This document shows, piece by piece, positions 33,644 through 45,630 of a stretch of DNA of 64,000 bases (its first letter is position 1; the number at the start of each line of letters is the position of its first letter). This stretch comes from Culex pipiens pallens. Lineage: Eukaryota; Arthropoda; Insecta; Diptera; Culicidae. The notes below the pieces were generated by a model. That model did no database searches. It saw only the letters and a list, made by a program, of their open reading frames with translations, and had not been told where the DNA came from. The position numbers and the translations under genes were made by a program. The DNA is taken from NCBI RefSeq assembly GCF_016801865.2, contig NC_068938.1:68493457-68557456 (forward strand), in the 5' to 3' direction.

Positions 33644-34407
33644 TTTTACTCTTCCGGGGAAGATTCCGCTTTTAGCTAACAAAGAAAAACGCGTACGAAA
33701 CAATAGCCGCGGAGGACTATTGTTCGAAACCGGACTTATTCTCGAGAGCGTCGATGGAAATACGTCTTGTTCGTACGAGCTCACGTCCGAGACTGGCGTC
33801 AGACACGGACGACGAAACAAAGAGAAACGCAAAAAGTAACTATTTCAAAACTTTTTTTCGTAAAATCGCGATAACTCGCGTAATTGTCTGCTCTACAACT
33901 TTGTTGAACATTGTTACACTCTAAAAAATAACCCTGCAAAGTTAGAAAAAACACGAAATTTTAAAATGAAAATTTTTGTAATAAATGAAAAATGAAAAAT
34001 GGGTCAATGTAGATTCGAAAAGTACATTAAATTTCCCATAAAATGACATGTTCCAAAAAATTTTACAGTCGAGTAACGGAAAATGGGAGAATTTTTTAAA
34101 CTTTTTTAGTGTTTTTTTCGATGAAAAATACGTTTTTTCGGAATTCTGAGTACGCCATCAAATCGGGCGTCAAATTTCTATCTCATCACCGTTTCAGGCT
34201 GCAAATTATTGAAAAACACCTCTTTTTTCGCATGTTCTAAAATGGAAGGAGTCGTACCGCCCCTCCGTCACGAGATATCAAAAAACGGACCTCGGATTCG
34301 TGATCAGGGACAAAAGTTACCCCTTAGGACAAAGTTTCACGCAAATCGAAGAGGGGTCGGGGCAACTTTTCCCGATTTCGTGTGAGTTGGTAGAGAATTA
34401 CCCATAA

Positions 34408-34561
34408 ACTTCATGTAACGTTTTAAACTGAAAACAACTCGAATATGTTTACAATTTGACACTTGTTTACGGCACCAGCAACAATCCACTCCACTATTTA
34501 TGAGTGTGAACTTTTTTGGCTAAAATTTTGCTATCAAAGTTTCCTTAAAATCATTTCGCAG
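34408..34561. other. Short unique spacer before candidate exon
   Basis: Unique DNA to the right of the foldback. The last 20 bases (ttccttaaaatcatttcgca, then g) resemble a splice acceptor for the next feature. Confidence 0.3.
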
Positions 34562-34756
34562 GATGAGTTATGTTGATTTCAGTTTATTTCCCCATTCGCT
34601 ACAGGTGAAACTTTTCACTCCCGACAATTGGCTACATTTCATGGTTGAGTTTTGTCATTTCGTGGAAAAATATTCTGTGTTTGTGCATGATTCTGTGAGC
34701 AAAGTTGTTCGAGCAAATATTGGCACTCGTTGCACAAAGTTGGCATGCATTTTTCG
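34562..34756 (+). other. Candidate small exon, plus strand
   Basis: An acceptor-like tract ending in ttcgcag precedes gatgagttatg, and a consensus donor (ttcg|gtgagtaa) follows 195 bp later. The frame from the ATG at 34,563 stays open to the donor (MSYVDFSLFPHSLQVKLF, then TPDNWLHFMVEFC and DSVSKVVRANIGTRC). It has no recognised domain, its codon use is not clearly coding, and it is on the opposite strand to the 7.5-kb exon. It could be a leader or alternative exon, or chance. Confidence 0.25.
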
Positions 34757-37673
34757 GTGAGTAATTTATGTGCACGTGGTTGAAGTTCCGGTTAGTTTTT
34801 CTCGATTGATTAAAGGACCAATTTTGCGTTGCAATTTGAACCAGCTAAGCAACAGCGTTTGATTGCAAGAAACCGCCCGCAATTACGCTTCAAAGAGTCG
34901 GCGGGTAGAACCATGCTCCCAAATTAGCTGGAGCCAAGGTCTTGCGGTGCGCGGAGTTCAGGGAATCGCGCCCGTGGCAAAACATCCGCACATATGATAT
35001 TCCGGTCATGATTTTACTCTAACGAGGCCAGACCACGTATTAATTTGTTTTGTTTTTGCCGCTTTCCATCTGTTGAAATTATATGTGTCCACGTGGTGTG
35101 GCACGTGGGATGGAGGGAAGGAAGTTGCTCACCGAAGAAGGGAACCGCCATTCGACAGCTTGTGGCAACTCCTTGTCTTTCCTTGACACCAGAATGTGTG
35201 AGGCTGATCTCACGTTCGTACAAATTGCAGTGATGTGAAAATTTCTTGGTTGGTATTCATCAAGACGATACCGATTTCTAAATTCAAAAATAAAAAAAAT
35301 ACTGCTTTTTACATCACTTTTCTGAAAAAAAAGATCCAAAGAAGCTACAAGCTGATATCCTTTTCCTCTGACTTGGTGGTTCTAGCCATAGAAGAATGAG
35401 CAGATAAAGAAGTTCCGACCATCAGAGTCATCATCATCCTTCGACCTTCTTTGCCAGTATACAAGCATGTGGACCCACGAGGACGTCAGCAGCGTATGGG
35501 AAGATCAAACACAACATGTGCATCGGGAAGGGAAGTTTTCCCTTAATTTTTCCCTTCCATAAGAGATACGCTGAAGAATGTTGGTTAGGGGGATGATTTT
35601 TTGCGTGTTCCAAAACTGTCGTGACTTGGTTACAGTTGTGTTTCTTCGACAAGGATGAGGGTCAAAAAGCTGTTGAACGTAATTTTTGTGAACCAAATTG
35701 CTTCATTTGCTGCTTTGAATTTGAGGGGACACTTTTTTGTCAAAGCAGTTATAGAACTACAATTTTCACAAAATGCCCATTCAGATCAAAAAACTCTGTC
35801 GTCTCCGTTTTTTTTTTTTCGTAAAATTGATGTCAAAGTTGTTCCTTAATTCGAGTGTCTTGACCACACGCAAGTCAAAATTCCAAGTGAGCCGTAAAAT
35901 TGGAACCACCAAATTAAAAAAAAACTTCCTTCACTCCCTCAACTTTGCGTTGAGCCTGCCAAAAACTTGCCCACGTCGAAATTGAATCTCATTAGTGAAT
36001 TATCAAAAATGCATTAAACCAGCGCGCTCGGATAATGAAATTTCGCCCGGCCCCTTCGAAGACTCGGCAGGGGGAAAAACTCTCCCACTGGGGCAAGGCG
36101 AACTTTCACTTTTCGTTTTGTATTTCGCCGGGAGTTTTCCCAGCGCGCGCGGAAATTATGCGTAAAGCGTGCACGGAACCGGAAAAGCGAAAAATGAGAA
36201 AAAACGTCATGGAAATGGGATATATACTCTCGGACTAGTTAAAGCTGGATGGGCGCTTTCCGGTGCTCGCTGGAGGATTGGGCAGTTGAGGTTGGGAGAA
36301 ATGAACTGTTGTGCGCTTAGGGGAAATTGGGTTTTGTTTAAATATTCTTTGTTGTTTCTGATTGGTTTTTGAAATCCTGTTCTGGAAGAATTTAAATTTC
36401 TTAGTTTATCAAAAAAGGAGGCAAACAACTTTTAGACTTAAAATTCATGATTGATTTTCGGAATCGCATCACAAAATGCTTGAATTTGTTAAAAATATAG
36501 ATCTCGGATTAGTTTTCAAAAGACGTAAGAACCATTGGTAAACAGAGCCCTTTTTGCATCGGTATTCGACCTACTAATTAAAAACCAATTTCAAAATGCT
36601 TGAGATTGTTCATCTACACGTCCTTCAATCGCCCTAAACTTAAAACAAATGAAATGTTGTTTCAATTTGGAAAATTAGTGCGGGAGATCACGATGGCTCT
36701 TTCTTTACAAAGAAGCAGATGCCTAAGGTTAGTTAATAATTTGAATGTTGGTTCCAACATTGTAAATCAAGCTTAGATTTTCATATTTTTATGTAAGGAT
36801 TTATCTAATTTTTGAGTAATTCATTAAAATTTTAGTTTTTTTTCCAGAGATTTTTTTTTGCATTTTTATTTCGATGAAACTTTGTCGTTTTGCATCTGGT
36901 CATACAAAATGGACATGTGAATGTTCGAATATCTGTATCTTGAGTAGGGATTTTCGAATCGATTTAGTGTCTACGACAAAGTTGTAGGTAATGCTTAGGG
37001 ATTTAAGAAAATAGATTCAATAAAAAAATCACACCATATTTTTATTTTTACATTTATAAATCAAAATTTTATTCTTAAAACACGTTTTTTGAGTTTTTGA
37101 AATTTTTTATAAGTCTTTTGAGCTAGATTTTATGATGGGGTAAAATCTGGTACCAAAGTTATAAATTTCAGACAAATATGTGATTTTTGTTTAGATTCGA
37201 AATTATAAATGCAATCATAAAAAAAATTAAATGCACTTTTTTCAAGTTTTTGACAAATTAAGGTGAAAATTTCCATAAAATGTTCAGTTTTAAGGGAATT
37301 TAGAATAATGTATGAAGGAAAAGTGAAAAACATTTTAAAATGCTATGAAAATTTTCATACAGATTTTAACAATGTTGATTAGACTGCTGGCTGCTAAGAT
37401 AAAGCCTTCTTATGTATGAATCTCGTGAACAATGAGTTTTTCTCAGCGTCTATAAGTAGAGCTAAATATTTAACTCGCGAGTTATCTCGATATCTATCGG
37501 TTCGATTTGCAATGTTTAAAATTGAATCTCTTGTGCCATTTTCTGCTCTTTTTTATAAATTTAATGTTCGAATTTTAAAAATCTACCCCAACATTTTAAA
37601 TTGTTCAAAAAAGTTTGTTTAGTCTTTTCAAAAGTTCTAAAATCTTGATTATAATAATTCGTAATTATTTTTT
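34757..37673. other. Unique DNA with old repeat relic at 36,850-37,120
   Basis: Bases 34,800-36,400 are mixed-composition, single-copy-looking DNA with G+C-rich patches (34,860-34,990; 36,030-36,290) and no convincing exon. At 36,870-37,030 the phrases gaaactttgtcgttttgcat and cgacaaagttgtaggtaatg mark a decayed dispersed repeat of the type also seen near 12,940. Confidence 0.4.
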
Positions 37674-38031
37674 GGCAATTCCGTCGTGAAACTACTTTCT
37701 TTTCCTGTCATTCTTGAACGACGAAATAGCCTACTTTTCTGTTCCAAAAATAACAGAATCGAATAGCAAAACTTTTCAAAATAAATGCTGAAAAGTTCTA
37801 CACTGAAATGGGTGCTGAAAAGTTGAACTTTTCAGCACTTGTTTCGAAAAATAAACACTTTTCAACATTTTTTTATACAATCGATTTTCTGTCAAAATAC
37901 ATTAAAATTTGACTTAAAATTTCACACATTGGGTATTTTTCGGAATTGCAAAAACTGTTGTATGAAACTCGTTGCAAAACTTGATTTTTTCATCCTCAAT
38001 ACCCTTTTTTGCAACTTCTAGCTTAAACTAC
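37674..38031. mobile_element. gtgctgaaaa element, copy 3 (reverse, internal deletion)
   Basis: It matches the 21,466 copy in inverse, including ttgaacgacgaaatagccta, the gaaaagttgaacttttcagc palindrome, ttcacacattggg and attgcaaaa. The gattttttcagcac hairpin is reduced to gattttttcatcctc followed by cttttttgcaactt, so the hairpin core has been lost. Confidence 0.75.
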
Positions 38032-38241
38032 TATTAAAGTAAAGAGCAGAAAAATTCACTAAAAATACATTTCAAAATTGAAAATCGAGCAAACAGTTTC
38101 CAAGATATTGCGTATTGTAAAATGTGCACTAATTTGATGACACTGGAAAGGATTTTCCGAAAATGGAGAAGTTTTGGAGCATTGGTGTCTTCAGAAGGGT
38201 TGTTATTAATTAAAAAAAAGCAACATTTGGTTTGGTTGAAA

Positions 38242-39986
38242 ATTAGGGTGGTTCACGATTAGGGTGATTTTGATCATCTAACTTTTCAGGAATATATTTA
38301 GGATTTTTTTTGTCTTCTAGCAGGTTGTTGGGCTTTTTGACAAGTCAATTTGGACTTAAGGGTCAAAAGTTACTGCAATTTTAAGGTAGAAAAGATGCAA
38401 AAAAATGTAAAAAAAACTTAAATATCTCGAAAAGAAAGGAGCAAGCCATATTTTAAGCGCCAGGTTGCATTTGAAAGAGGAGATCCAGCACTATAAACGC
38501 AGAAAAAATCTCAGGGGTGTTTTTCTTTCAACTCGAGATATCTTCGTTTGAAAAAGTATAATTTTCAAGGGAAACCCATATGGGACCACCCGAACGAAAT
38601 TCGAAAATTGTCCAAATATATGTTTTCCTATGTTTTTGCCAGATTAATCTAAATCTGCCCTCAGAATTGAGCCAAAGTGTCAAAAAATCGATTTTTGGTC
38701 ATATTTTAGGTTTCCATGTAAAATTATCATTTAAAACCAAAATATAAAACTCGACCCTGAATTGTCACCTTTAAAAATATGTAGAGTAATTTTCGATGAC
38801 AAAATAGATATTTCAGCAAAATAAGATTTTTTTAAATTTAATTTGGCAATATTTTTGTTTTCTTTAAAAAAGCAGTTTTTTCAAAATGTATGCCTTTGGT
38901 ACCAGATTTTGCACCATCCCAAATTTAAGCGCGATAGACTCAAAATTGAAAAAAATGTTTATGTCTTTTATCACAACAAAAATTTAAATTTATAAAAATA
39001 TTAAAATTTATTTAAAAAAAATTGTGATTGATATACGCAACTTTTGGTACCGTAAACAGTATAGGTAATTACTTAAATTTCAAAGTTATCCCAGATTTGG
39101 TGTAAAAAGTTGATTTTTTATCCCGTTTTCGTTATTTTTCCGTTTCTGCGCGTAGTATGTCAAAAAACGAAGTTTTTTATTTTTTTAAATAAACATATCC
39201 CATGATTCTGATAAGGGGTTACATTTTCTAAATCTGTGTTCAAAGCAATAAAATAACTTTTTCAACTATTAACAAACTAAATTTTAAAGCATTTGGTTAC
39301 ATGATATAGCCCCTATTTGAAGTAAGCAGTTTCAAAAAACGGGTCCCATATATCTCAACACTGCTTTGATCAAATCGGGTCATAATTTTGGTGAAGACTC
39401 GTTAAACCGGTCCCGAATGTATGACGAAGGCCAATTTTCTAAAAGTTTAATAAAATAAAATAAATATTTATGATTTCCATATAAAAAAAACGTCACTTTT
39501 CTTTTTGTGTATTTTTAAACAGCAAAATGTAAAAATCGTACTATCGTATATCGTATATGAAAATTTCAGCCAATCAACTCGGAGTTTCAAGAAAAACGCT
39601 CAGAAAGCTTGACAGTTCGCTTTACGTTAGAGAAAATTTCAAGTTTAAACCATGAGATACCTTCATGAAACTTGCGGGTGTGATTGGAAATCGTCTTTTT
39701 AGTGGAAATATGAATTTTTTGATGATATCAAAATTTGAGATTTTCTACTTGTACACCCCTTAATGGATATTCCCCATATTTTGAAATGTTGTGTAAAACA
39801 TTTTGAAAATCTGTTAGTGTATTCAGCTAGGTATTTAAAATGTCTTTGTGTTTTTAATTAATAGCCCAACATTTTTTTAAACATGTCGAGCTTAAATTGG
39901 TTTAACCGTTCCGTAGATATGACTTTTTGGAAAAGGTGATTTTTGCGAAAAACCTTGAAAAACGCAATTTATTTGACCACCCTAAT
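38242..39986. mobile_element. Non-autonomous element with attagggtggt termini, 1.74 kb
   Basis: The left end attagggtggttc and the right end gaccaccctaat are inverted repeats of about 11 bp. The left terminus is echoed once more just inside (gattagggtga). The interior is A/T-rich, with no ORF of 60 codons or more. The target duplication is unclear. Confidence 0.55.
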
Positions 39987-40510
39987 CGCCAAACAATGTT
40001 TTTTCCAAGGAACTCCCATGCCAAATATGAGCCAAATCTTAGCACTGTTTATTAGGATCCTGTTGATTTTACTTGGAATTGCTCCATAATTGTTTTATTT
40101 TCAGTGATATTTTTTTTATATTGACAGATTTTAATGGCATTATTAAAAAAAAACATTCCAAAAATTCTATTTTTTTTCCTGCGCCCACACCGCGCCGCCA
40201 GAGTCAGGGGAAATTTGCAAAACAAATATACCGGAGTGTTAGTGAGTGAAGTGGAACATACTTACAATCGGAATTAATGTTGCTGTCTACTGGGGAGGTT
40301 GAAAAAATGCGGAAAGTTTTCCCAACCAAGACGGACCGACATTTCCCTTCCCTCCCCGACGGGTATTTTTTTCTCCCAGCTACGATTTTAGAACCGGACC
40401 AGGTTAAGGAATACCCTCGGGGCAAAGGTGATTACAGTTGTACTTTTCACCGTCTTTCGCCGACGCTCACCCTCTCGCTCGCTCTCTCTTGAGCGATGAT
40501 TGCTTATTTA
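39987..40510. other. Unique DNA, G+C-richer at 40,180-40,500
   Basis: No gene is supported. The block at 40,180-40,500 (including cgcgccgccag and ctcgctcgctctctc) is mixed composition and could be single-copy regulatory or intronic DNA. Confidence 0.4.
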
Positions 40511-41229
40511 ACCCGGGCATGGTCTTCGGGTCTATAGGACCCAGTAGCACTATAAAAGTAATTGTAACTTTTGACCAAAAACACCTAGAGATCTGAAATT
40601 TTGTGACTTTGTGTATCTTACTAAGACACACATTCTGGCCAAAAATGAACTTCCGGTGGCCACCGGAAGTGCCCACCAAAAAAAAACTGACACCAATGGT
40701 ATTCCGGGTCTATAGGACCCAGAAATGTTTTCAGCTGCCAAAATTCGAGATTGTAACCGATTTTGGATGTCTTGACCGCAAATGAAAGGCTAGGATGTCT
40801 ACTTTCTGAATTCGACCGGCAGAACCGGGTTTGGACACCGTGGCCACCGGGAACCTGCTATAACCGAAAAAAGTCCTTTTTGAGGCCCCTACTTTGAGGA
40901 CCTGTATCTCCGAAACGATTGCACATAGCAGGTTGCTTCCGGTTGCATTCGACAGATAATAACCTGAATTTTAAGCTCCAGAAAAAATAATTGGTCCATA
41001 GTGGCCACCGGTTCCGGTTACCCGGAACTTCCGGAAAACTAGATTTTTACAGTTTTTGACATAAAACCGACACACAGACCAGTATTTTGAAACCGATTAT
41101 TTTGTAAATCATTGCAGAAGGATACTATATACCACCCCTGACTGTTTGGTATCGGTTCTGGCCAACTCTGGCCAATCCGGAACCGGTTCCAGGGTACCAC
41201 TAAAACGGTTCCAATAATTGTCACGCTAG

Positions 41230-42873
41230 AAACCCGTCATGTTGCATATCAAACTTCATGAAATTGCATGTTATGACCATTTGAGGTCATGCCGATGTCC
41301 TCTGACCCATCCTGGTCACTCCGGAACCGGTTACCGGTGGCCACTGGGGGACACTATCGGAATATGCAATGAACCCTATCATCCGACGTATCAAACTTCA
41401 CGAAATTGAAAGTTATGACCATCTGAGGTCATGCCGGTGTCCTCTGACCCATCCTGGTCACTCCGGAACCGGTTACCGGTGGCCACTGGGGGACACTATC
41501 GGAATATGCAATGAACCCTATCATCCGACGTATCAAACTTCACGAAATTGAAAGTTATGACCATCTGAGGTCATGCCGATGTCCTCTGACCCATCCTGGT
41601 CACTCCGGAACCGGTTACCGGTGGCCACTGGGGGACACTATCGGAATATGCAATGAACCCTATCATCCGACGTATCAAACTTCACGAAATTGAAAGTTAT
41701 GACCATCTGAGGTCATGCCGGTGTCCTCTGACCCATCCTGGTCACTCCAGAACCGGTTACCGGTGGCCACTGGGGGACACTATCGGAATATGCAATGAAC
41801 CCTATCATCCGACGTATCAAACTTCACGAAATTGAAAGTTATGACCATCTGAGGTCATGCCGATGTCCTCTGACCCATCCTGGTCACTCCGGAACCGGTT
41901 ACCGGTGGCCACTGAGGGACACTATCGGAATATGCAATGAACCCTATCATCCGACGTATCAAACTTCATGAAATTGAAAGTTATGACCATCTGAGGTCAT
42001 GCCGATGTCCTCTGACCCATCCTGGTCACTCCGGAACCGGTTACCGGTGGCCACTGGGGGACACTATCGGAATATGCAATGAACCCTATCATCCGACGTA
42101 TCAAACTTCATGAAATTGAAAGTTATGACCATTTGAGGTCATGCCGATGTTCTCTGACCCATCTTGGTCACTCCGGAACCGGTTACCGGTGGCCACCGGG
42201 GGACACTATCGGAATATGCAATGAACCCTATCATCCGACGTATCAAACTTCATGAAATTGAACATTCTTACCATCTGAGGTCATGCTAACGTCCTTTGAA
42301 CTTATCTGGTCACTCCAGAATCGGTTACCGTTGGCCACTTGGTGACACTCTCTGAGTATGTAGTAAACCCTATCATCCGACATATCAAACTTCATGAAAT
42401 TGAAAGTTATGACCATTTGAGGTCATGCCGATGTCCTCTGACACATCCTGGTCACTCCGGAACCGGTTACCGGTGGCCACTGGGGGACACTTGTGGAATA
42501 TGCAATGAACCCTGTCATCCGACTTATCAAACTTCATGAAATTGAACATTCTTACCATCTGAGGTCATGCTAACGTCCTTTGAACTTATCTGGTCACTCC
42601 AGAATCGGTTACCGTTGGCCACTTGGTGACACTCTCTGAGTATGTAGTAAACCCTATCATCCGACATATCAAACTTCATGAAATTGAAAGTTATGACCAT
42701 TTGAGGTCATGCCGATGTCCTCTGACACATCCTGGTCACTCCGGAACCGGTTACCGGTGGCCACTGGGGGACACTTGTGGAATATGCAATGAACCCTGTC
42801 ATCCGACTTATCAAACTTCATGAAATTGAACATTCTTACCATCTGAGGTCATGCACTTGGGGACACTTGTGGA
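41230..42873 (+). repeat. 142-bp tandem repeat array, left arm (~11.5 units)
   Basis: Each unit contains tatgcaatgaaccctatcat, tatcaaacttca, gaggtcatgc, and a G+C-rich ccggaaccggttaccggtgg segment that is itself partly palindromic. Units diverge towards the centre: from about 42,260 two variants alternate, and an identical 284-bp dimer occurs twice in a row (about 42,263-42,546 and 42,547-42,830). Confidence 0.95.
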
Positions 42874-43210
42874 ATATGCTAGAACCCTAACATCCGACAT
42901 ATCAAACTTCATAGAATTGAAAATTATTACTATCCCAGGTTATGCCAACATCTGTATCCTTCTATATCGCACAGCAAAAAATATGTGAATTTTGGAATGT
43001 TGAAAATTTGGATAACCACTTTTTTGAGTAATTTTACCTAAAAAATGTGTAAAAATGTGAACCTAATGAAAATTCACCAGAAACTGATGGAAAATCACCA
43101 ATTCCTGATATAATATTACACATATTTTTGACAGGAAATCTTTCACTATTTTCTCATTACTATAGTTTTTAATCTGTCTATCAATATCAAACTTTTTTTT
43201 CACATTGGGC
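42874..43210. other. Central spacer with MITE relic
   Basis: Bases 42,970-43,140 (cacagcaaaaaatatgtgaa, taattttacc, ataatattacaca) resemble the cacag-type MITE at 12,380. The rest is unremarkable. Confidence 0.4.
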
Positions 43211-43395
43211 ATTTGTGCGACCACCTAAGAAGGCTATCTTTTGTAATGTACCCTGGTTACAGTCCATACTACAAATTACTCGTATTCATGGGATCGGTAG
43301 ACGAGGGGATATTTTGCAGCCATTGTTTATCCATTTATCCGGCAGAGTACATGTGCCGAGCATTCTAGCTCAGTTAAACAAAAACGACAGAGGGT

Positions 43396-43910
43396 GTTAG
43401 GCCCCATGCCGATTTTGTGCAGGTGATATCAATCAGGACAATGTCCTGTTAGAAGCCCTGCGAGTATTCGTAGTTCCCTACGGTTTAAGCCAAGAAGTTT
43501 CTTGGTGATTGAAGGACTTGGAGTGATAAAAGTTTACGCTTGTCTCAATCCACGCATCTCGCCCCAGATTGAAGCAATTTGCGATTGTCCTCAATTCGTC
43601 ACTTGTGCTATCTTGTAACACGTCTGCTGTAAAAAGATAGGAGATAGATAGCACACAAGCGACGAATTAGTTATTTCTTGCTTCACGGCACTTTTTGAGA
43701 TTCCAAGGAACGGCTCGGGATCCACGAATATGCTTGATAAGCCTAGTCTGGCAAGTTCATCAGCCATTTCAATGCCTTCAATGCCGCAGTATCCTGGTAC
43801 CCAAAACAACATGCCGAGTAGCAAGTTCCAAACATGTTTGGATTCGCATTTAGAGGATTTTAACGCCAATAGTGCAGCTTAGCTATCCGAGAAAATACCG
43901 ATTTTTGCGT
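43396..43910 (-). pseudogene. RNase H-bearing LINE fragment (3' part of ORF2), dead
   Basis: Read on the minus strand, a typical RNase H core of an R1/I-type non-LTR element is visible: KIGIFSDS, an in-frame TAA where a Gln codon is usual, then AALLALKSSKCESKHVWN and WVPGYCGIEGIEMADELA (usually WVPGH and GNEKADELA). Further on, after a small inverted-repeat insertion at 43,594-43,668, another frame gives LRILAGLLTGHC, which resembles the tail that follows RNase H in such elements. Stops and frame changes show it is not functional. It sits at the exact centre of the foldback, so it was probably captured by it. It belongs to a different LINE lineage from the intact one at 29-34 kb. Confidence 0.75.
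43594..43668. mobile_element. 75-bp inverted-repeat insertion
   Basis: The ends attcgtcacttgtgctatct and agatagcacacaagcgacgaat are near-perfect inverted copies that share the tgtgctatcttgt word with the MITE at 3,586. It interrupts the RNase H pseudogene, so it arrived later or within it. Confidence 0.6.
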
Positions 43911-43984
43911 GTCTATAATTTCTAAAATATCAAAATCAAAGGTTAGATGAAAGAGTTTCTGCACCCAAATCTCGGCAACACTCG

Positions 43985-45630
43985 GTTTGAGAGAAAGACG
44001 GCCTCATGAAGTTTGATATGTCGGACGATAGGGTTTCTATTCCGCATATTCCACAAGTGTACACCAGTTGCCATCGGTAACCGATTCCAAAAGCCTGATA
44101 GAGTTAGGGGATGTTAGCGTAATTACCTTAGATGTAATATTGTTCAATTTCATGTTGTTCGATATGCCGTAATTGCATATTACGATAATGTTCCCCAAAA
44201 GCCACTGGTAACCGGTCCCGGAGTTGCCCTCAGTGGCCATAGGTAACCGGTTCCAGATTGATCAGGTAAGGTTAGTTGAAGTCGGCATAACCTTGGATAG
44301 TAATAATTTTCAATTCTATGAAGTTTGATATTTCGGATGATAGGGTTTCTCGCATATTCCACAAGTGTCCCCAAGTGGCCATCGGAAACCGATTCCGAAG
44401 TGACCAGAAAAGTTCAAAGAACGTTAGCATGACCTCAGATGGTCATAACATTCAATTTCATGAAGTTTGATACGTCGGATGATAGGGTTTACTACATACT
44501 CAGAGAGTGTCACCAAGTGGCCACCGGTAACCGATTCTGGAGTGACCAGATAAGTTCAAAGGACGTTAGCATGACCTCAGATGGTAAGAATGTTCAATTT
44601 CATGAAGTTTGATACGTCGGATGACAGGGTTCATTGCATATTCCACAAGTGTCCCCCAGTGGCCACCGGTAACCGGTTCCGGAGTGACCAGGATGGGTCA
44701 GAGAACATCGGCATGACCTCAAATGGTCATAACTTTCAATTTCATGAAGTTTGATATGTCGGATGATAGGGTTCATTGCATATTCCGATAGTGTCCCCCA
44801 GTGGCCACCGGTAACTGGTTCCGGAGTGACCAGGTTGGGTCAGAGGACATCGGCATGACCTCAAATGGTCATAACTTTCAATTTCATGAAGTTTGATACG
44901 TCGGATGATAGGGTTCATTGCATATTCCGATAGTGTCCCCCAGTGGCCACCGGTAACCGGTTCCGGAGTGACCAGGATGGGTCAGAGGACATCGGCATGA
45001 CCTCAGATGGTCATAACATTCAATTTCGTGAAGTTTGATACGTCGGATGATAGGGTTCATTGCATATTACGATAGTGTCCCCCAGTGGCCACCGGTAACC
45101 GGTTCCGGAGTGACCAGGATGGGTCAGAGGACATCGGCATGACCTCAGATGGTCATAACATTCAATTTCGTGAAGTTTGATACGTCGGATGATAGGGTTC
45201 ATTGCATATTACGATAGTGTCCCCCAGTGGCCACCGGTAACCGGTTCCGGAGTGACCAGGATGGGTCAGAGGACATCGGCATGACCTCAGATGGTCATAA
45301 CTTTCAATTTCATGAAGTTTGATATGTCGGATGATAGGGTTCATTGCATATTCCGATAGTGTCCCCCAGTGGCCACCGGTAACCGGTTCTGGAGTGACCA
45401 GGATGGGTCAGAGGACATCGGCATGACCTCAAATGGTCATAACTTTCAATTTCATGAAGTTTGATATGTCGGATGATAGGGTTCATTGCATATTCCGATA
45501 GTGTCCCCCAGTGGCCACCGGTAACCGGTTCCGGAGTGACCAGGATGGGTCAGAGGACATCGGCATGACCTCAAATGGTCATAACATGCAATTTCATGAA
45601 GTTTGATATGCAACATGACGGGTTTCTAGC
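43985..45630 (-). repeat. 142-bp tandem repeat array, right arm (~11.5 units)
   Basis: The same unit as in the left arm, inverted. As on the left, units near the centre are diverged (43,985-44,640) and units near the outer end are almost identical to one another (44,640-45,600). The two arms are therefore mirror images in both order and divergence gradient. Confidence 0.95.

Larger units (their letters stand above)
29090..33846 (-). mobile_element. Full-length non-LTR retrotransposon (LINE)
   Basis: A complete LINE architecture on the minus strand: ~200-bp 5' UTR, ORF1, 62-bp spacer, ORF2, a short 3' UTR with an AATAAA-type signal (near 29,120), and a 9-A tail just before the left arm resumes. 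Both ORFs are uninterrupted, so the insertion may be young or active. The C-terminal zinc domain and the RPIS-LNCDYKLFAK reverse transcriptase block suggest the L1/Tx1-like group rather than R1 or I, because no RNase H follows. That clade call is tentative. I could not find a target-site duplication. Confidence 0.85.
28435..34403. mobile_element. Foldback element carrying a complete LINE, 6.0 kb
   Basis: Inverted arms of about 630 bp (28,435-29,065) and 557 bp (33,847-34,403) share the same order of blocks: gggtaattctc end, gaagaggggtc, the tatctcgtgacggaggggcg region, aaaaaacgtatttttcatcg, and gttatcgcgattttacg. The left arm has an extra ~43 nt near 28,990. The tetramer ataa flanks both outer ends (28,431-28,434 and 34,404-34,407), which may be a target duplication. 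A second copy of the right end lies at 1-76, so the arms are a dispersed family. The LINE fills the centre, as if it had inserted in the loop of a palindromic element. Confidence 0.85.

Noticed and set aside
41369..42823. Recurring 60-66 codon ORFs (NPIIRRIKLHEIESYDHL type)
   Set aside because: Each is one 142-bp tandem unit. 142 is not divisible by 3, so the frame is lost at every unit. The mirrored ORFs at 45,020-45,344 are the inverted arm.
41230..45630. CRISPR-like repeated array
   Set aside because: Units are 142 bp long and contiguous, without unique spacers, and the setting is a eukaryotic foldback element.
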